In this document: piece after piece, positions 61,714 through 64,000 of the stretch
Layout of the letters: every line of letters starts with the position of its first letter
How positions within the stretch are numbered: the first letter of the stretch is position 1
Assembly: GCA_964614525.1 (NCBI GenBank)
Contig: CAZTPA010000003.1
Coordinates: 1 to 64,000 of the forward strand
Origin: PWND01 sp964614525
Lineage (GTDB): Bacteria > Bacteroidota > Bacteroidia > Bacteroidales > UBA7960
DNA: 64,000 nucleotides
Reading direction: 5' to 3'
The notes under the pieces: generated by a model
What the model was told of the DNA's origin: nothing
Database searches by the model: none
Seen by the model: the letters and a program-made list of their open reading frames with translations, nothing else
Program-made: the position numbers and the translations under genes

Positions 61714-62883
61714 ATGTCAAATAATCTAAAGTACGATCGCCGGGGTGTATCAGCATCAAAGGATGACGTTCATAAAGCAATAGAAAATATTGATAAAGGA
61801 TTATACCCTAATGCCTTTTGTAAAATTATTCCTGATATTCTCGGCGGTAATTCCGATTATTGTAATATAATGCATGCTGATGGCGCAGGAACTAAGTCAT
61901 CATTGGCATATATTTATTGGAAAGAAACCGGTGATTTGTCTGTTTGGAAAGGTATTGCACAGGATGCGATTGTTATGAACCTCGACGATCTTATTTGTGT
62001 TGGCGCTGTGGATAATATTCTTATGTCTTCTACGATCGGAAGAAATCGTCGCTTAATTCCCGGTGAAGTTATTGCTGCCATTATTAAGGGTTCTGAAAGT
62101 TTCCTCGAAAGCATGCGTAATTTTGGAATTAATATCTATTCTACAGGTGGCGAAACTGCCGATGTTGGTGATCTGGTTAAAACTATTATTGTTGATTCTA
62201 CTTTTACCGCAAGAATAAAAAGAGCAGATGTTATTTCAAATGAAAATATTAAAGCGGGAGATGTAATCGTCGGGCTTTCTTCTTATGGGCAAACTTCTTA
62301 TGAAACTGAATATAACGGTGGAATGGGTAGTAATGGACTAACTTCAGCCAGACATGATGTGTTTTCTAAAATATATGCTGAAAAATATCCGGAAACTTTT
62401 GATAATGCTTTGGATGATGATGTGGTTTATAGCGGAAGCAAATTGGTTAAAGATAAGGTTCAAGGAGTTCCTCTGGATGCCGGAAAATTGGTCTTATCTC
62501 CAACAAGAACTTATGCCCCCGTACTTAAAAAGATTATAGAAAACCTGGGAAAAGAAATCCATGGAATGGTTCATTGCAGCGGCGGAGCACAAACTAAAGT
62601 TATGAATTTTGTTAGGAATATGCACATAATAAAGGATAATATGTTTCCGGTTCCACCACTTTTTGAACTTATTAAAAATGAATCAAATACTCCGTGGAAA
62701 GAAATGTATAATGTTTTCAATATGGGACACAGGCTTGAAATTTTCATTGAGGAAAAGCATGCTGCTGAAATAATCGATATTTCTAAAAGCTTTAATCTTG
62801 AAGCTCAAATAATCGGCCGTTGCGAAAAAGCAGAATCAAATAAGCTCTCAATTATTACTACAGAAGGAGTCTTTGAGTATTAA
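61714..62883 (+). CDS. purM: Phosphoribosylformylglycinamidine cyclo-ligase (AIR synthetase)
   Basis: A 389-residue cytosolic enzyme of de novo purine synthesis, converting FGAM to AIR with ATP. It begins YDRRGVSASKDDVHKAI and contains the phosphate-binding HADGAGTKSSLAYIYW, AQDAIVMNLDDLICVGA, IYSTGGETADVGDLV, GDVIVGLSSYGQTSYE and GMVHCSGGAQTKVMNF. Longer than the roughly 345-residue proteobacterial form because of insertions (about 215-260), which is normal for Bacteroidota PurM. No other pur gene lies nearby. Confidence 0.92.
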   Translation: MSNNLKYDRRGVSASKDDVHKAIENIDKGLYPNAFCKIIPDILGGNSDYCNIMHADGAGTKSSLAYIYWKETGDLSVWKGIAQDAIVMNLDDLICVGAVDNILMSSTIGRNRRLIPGEVIAAIIKGSESFLESMRNFGINIYSTGGETADVGDLVKTIIVDSTFTARIKRADVISNENIKAGDVIVGLSSYGQTSYETEYNGGMGSNGLTSARHDVFSKIYAEKYPETFDNALDDDVVYSGSKLVKDKVQGVPLDAGKLVLSPTRTYAPVLKKIIENLGKEIHGMVHCSGGAQTKVMNFVRNMHIIKDNMFPVPPLFELIKNESNTPWKEMYNVFNMGHRLEIFIEEKHAAEIIDISKSFNLEAQIIGRCEKAESNKLSIITTEGVFEY

Positions 62884-62943
62884 ATTAACAAGAATCATTT
62901 TTTTCAAAATAATTTTACTGTTCATGTTATTTGTTTTGATATG

Positions 62944-63369
62944 GGCTTATTAAAAGGGGATAGTCATTATTTGATGCGCTACAGGAAAACATTCCGCGTA
63001 AAAAGCGCATAACATCTGCTAAAATTGCAAAATTAAAACCTTATCAAATTTTCAACCTTAGTAGAGTTTTTTGTTCCCGTAGATTCCAAAACCTTATTAC
63101 CTTATTTTCTTCAATAATTCAATGAATTTCTCAAATAAGGTGCTATTAAAAATCTTTAATAAGGTTGTTGGTTACGGTGGTGTGAATGGTTTCTACTAAG
63201 GTTTAAAAAAAAGGATAAGGTTTTCTTTGAATAACATATAGTAGATAAATAATTAAAAAACCAAATCTGAAAATTTTATTTTAATATGGTTAATTTTTAG
63301 TGCGGCTTTACACAAAATTTAAAATAAAAACACCCGGCGCATCAAATAATTATTATCCCATTAAAAGCC
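62944..63369. repeat. 426-bp element with terminal and nested inverted repeats
   Basis: Outer arms: 62944-62979 and 63337-63369 are inverted copies. The inner 22 bases (GGATAGTCATTATTTGATGCGC against the complement of the right end) agree at about 20 of 22 positions. Inside, four further pairs are strictly nested around about 63120: 63035-63045/63214-63224 (11 bp), 63054-63065/63192-63203 (12 bp), 63090-63099/63157-63166 (10 bp), 63099-63107/63133-63141 (9 bp). Every inner pair is built on ACCTTA in the left half and TAAGGT in the right half. A short ATGCGCT/AGCGCAT pair (62974-62980/63004-63010) sits just inside the left arm. No target-site duplication is obvious. Mobile MITE-like element or structured RNA are both possible. 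Confidence 0.7.
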
Positions 63370-63420
63370 GCTGTAATTTTTGTGCTATAAATTATATTTC
63401 GCAAATTCCATCCCTTTTAG

Positions 63421-63428
63421 TAATTTTG
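63421..63428 (+). promoter_or_regulatory. Bacteroidota -7 element for prfA
   Basis: TAATTTTG matches TAnnTTTG, 22 bases ahead of the ATG. A TTTC 20 bases upstream (63397-63400) is a weak -33. Confidence 0.5.
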
Positions 63429-63450
63429 CACTTTATTAAATATACTGTAT

Positions 63451-64000
63451 ATGTTGTTAGAGAAGCTGGAAGCTATAAATTTAAGATTTATTGAAGTTGG
63501 TAAGTTAATTACCGATCCGGATGTAATGGCTGATATGAAGCGTTATATCCAACTTAGTAAAGAATACAAAGACTTAGAGATTATTGTAGAATTGTATAAA
63601 GAATATAAAAATATTACAGAAAATATTACTTCTACAAAAGAGATACTCAATAAAGAGAAAGATGAGGAATTTCGCGAAATGGCGAAAGCTGAGTTAGAGG
63701 AGCTTTTAGACAGAAAAGATGATTTGGAAAGTAAGATTAAGCTTGAACTAGTTCCCAATGATCCTCAGGATTCAAAGAATGCAATTGTTGAAATCAGAGC
63801 GGGCACGGGAGGTGATGAAGCTGCTATTTTTGCAGGTGACCTTTTTAGAATGTATATGAAGTTTTGTGAACGCAAAAAATGGAAAACTGAGATTGTTGAT
63901 GTAAATGAAGGAACCTCCGGTGGATATAAAGAGGTAGTTTTTAATGTTATTGGCAATGGTGTTTACGGAGTATTAAAATATGAATCCGGTGTTCACAGAG
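63451..64000 (+). CDS. prfA: Peptide chain release factor 1, N-terminal part (cut by window end)
   Basis: Open frame from the ATG at 63451 to the window end (183 codons, no stop reached). The product begins MLLEKLEAINLRFIEVGKLI, with a long helical N-terminal domain (about 1-105) rich in Lys and Glu, then the conserved domain with IVEIRAGTGGDEAAIFAGDL (residues about 111-130), FRMYMKFCERKKWKTEIVD and GVYGVLKYESGVHR at the cut. GTGGDEAAIFAGDLFRMY is the RF1 form of this block, and there is no RF2-type frameshift site. RF1 reads UAA and UAG in the A site. The anticodon-mimic PxT loop and GGQ motif should follow beyond the window. Confidence 0.93.
   Translation, partial: MLLEKLEAINLRFIEVGKLITDPDVMADMKRYIQLSKEYKDLEIIVELYKEYKNITENITSTKEILNKEKDEEFREMAKAELEELLDRKDDLESKIKLELVPNDPQDSKNAIVEIRAGTGGDEAAIFAGDLFRMYMKFCERKKWKTEIVDVNEGTSGGYKEVVFNVIGNGVYGVLKYESGVHR

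Larger units (their letters stand above)
62884..63450. other. Gene-free region ahead of prfA
   Basis: A 567-base gap with no credible gene. Most of it (62944-63369) is an element with terminal and nested inverted repeats, listed separately; the last 80 bases hold the prfA promoter. An open frame at 63300-63494 is rejected because it crosses the repeat end and overlaps prfA in another frame. Confidence 0.6.

Noticed and set aside
63300..63494. 64-residue open frame ahead of prfA
   Set aside because: It crosses the inverted-repeat end and overlaps prfA in another frame.

Overview
The window is a stretch of chromosome from an AT-rich member of the Bacteroidota, probably an environmental relative of the Bacteroidales/Marinilabiliales; the order is an inference. 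The evidence is two very large secreted proteins with type IX secretion (T9SS) C-terminal domains, a TonB-dependent receptor with an N-terminal carboxypeptidase-like domain, many Bacteroidota-restricted families (DUF4831, DUF5063, DUF2807/GIN, YqgE, a TPR protein next to ribH), and repeated TAnnTTTG sequences 5-60 bases ahead of start codons, which is the -7 element of Bacteroidota promoters. I see no rRNA, tRNA, CRISPR array, complete insertion sequence or prophage.

Layout. 1-1600: Crp/Fnr regulator, an intergenic repeat and a DUF456 protein. 1700-4660: a His-rich small membrane protein and a TonB receptor. 4700-13100: two modular T9SS cargo proteins. 13400-20800: xerD, a Yip1-like membrane protein, an M23 peptidase, a tsaC-like/cupin/kdsA operon and a large uncharacterised exported protein. 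20950-27150: an alternative-oxidase-like di-iron protein, then an SDR, a DUF4831 lipoprotein, a divergent cyanophycin-synthetase-like ligase and peptidase E. 27300-33480: second copy of the intergenic repeat, cell-surface proteins, a TPR protein, ribH, fmt and an HU gene with a textbook promoter and terminator. 33500-40400: agmatinase-family protein, TrmH-family methylase, murD plus murL (the L-Glu/epimerase route to D-Glu in peptidoglycan), YqgE, an unknown exported protein and aroK. 40570-50480: surface polysaccharide locus (two flippase-type proteins, two Wzy/WaaL-type proteins, GT4, PglC-like transferase, PglD/NeuD-like acetyltransferase, wecB, Wzz-like protein). 50600-60380: two gdhA genes bracketing two tandem giant genes that join receiver domains to a PEP-synthase-type ATP-grasp domain. 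60400-64000: a phosphodiesterase lipoprotein, purM, a gene-free palindromic element and the start of prfA.

The most interesting part is the gdhA / REC-ATP-grasp / REC-ATP-grasp / gdhA block. Each giant protein carries one degenerate and one apparently intact receiver domain, the PPDK/PEP-synthase nucleotide-binding domain, no normal PEP-binding barrel, and a conserved C-terminal module with a GPGRWG motif and an invariant G-[ST]-H-F-F motif. Placed between two glutamate dehydrogenases, this looks like a phosphorylation-responsive carbon/nitrogen module, though that function is inference. Second in interest is a roughly 426-bp element (62944-63369) with terminal inverted repeats and nested internal inverted repeats built on ACCTTA/TAAGGT.

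Limits: all calls come from reading the sequence and from memory of protein families. No database search, structure prediction or alignment was run. Domain boundaries are approximate.
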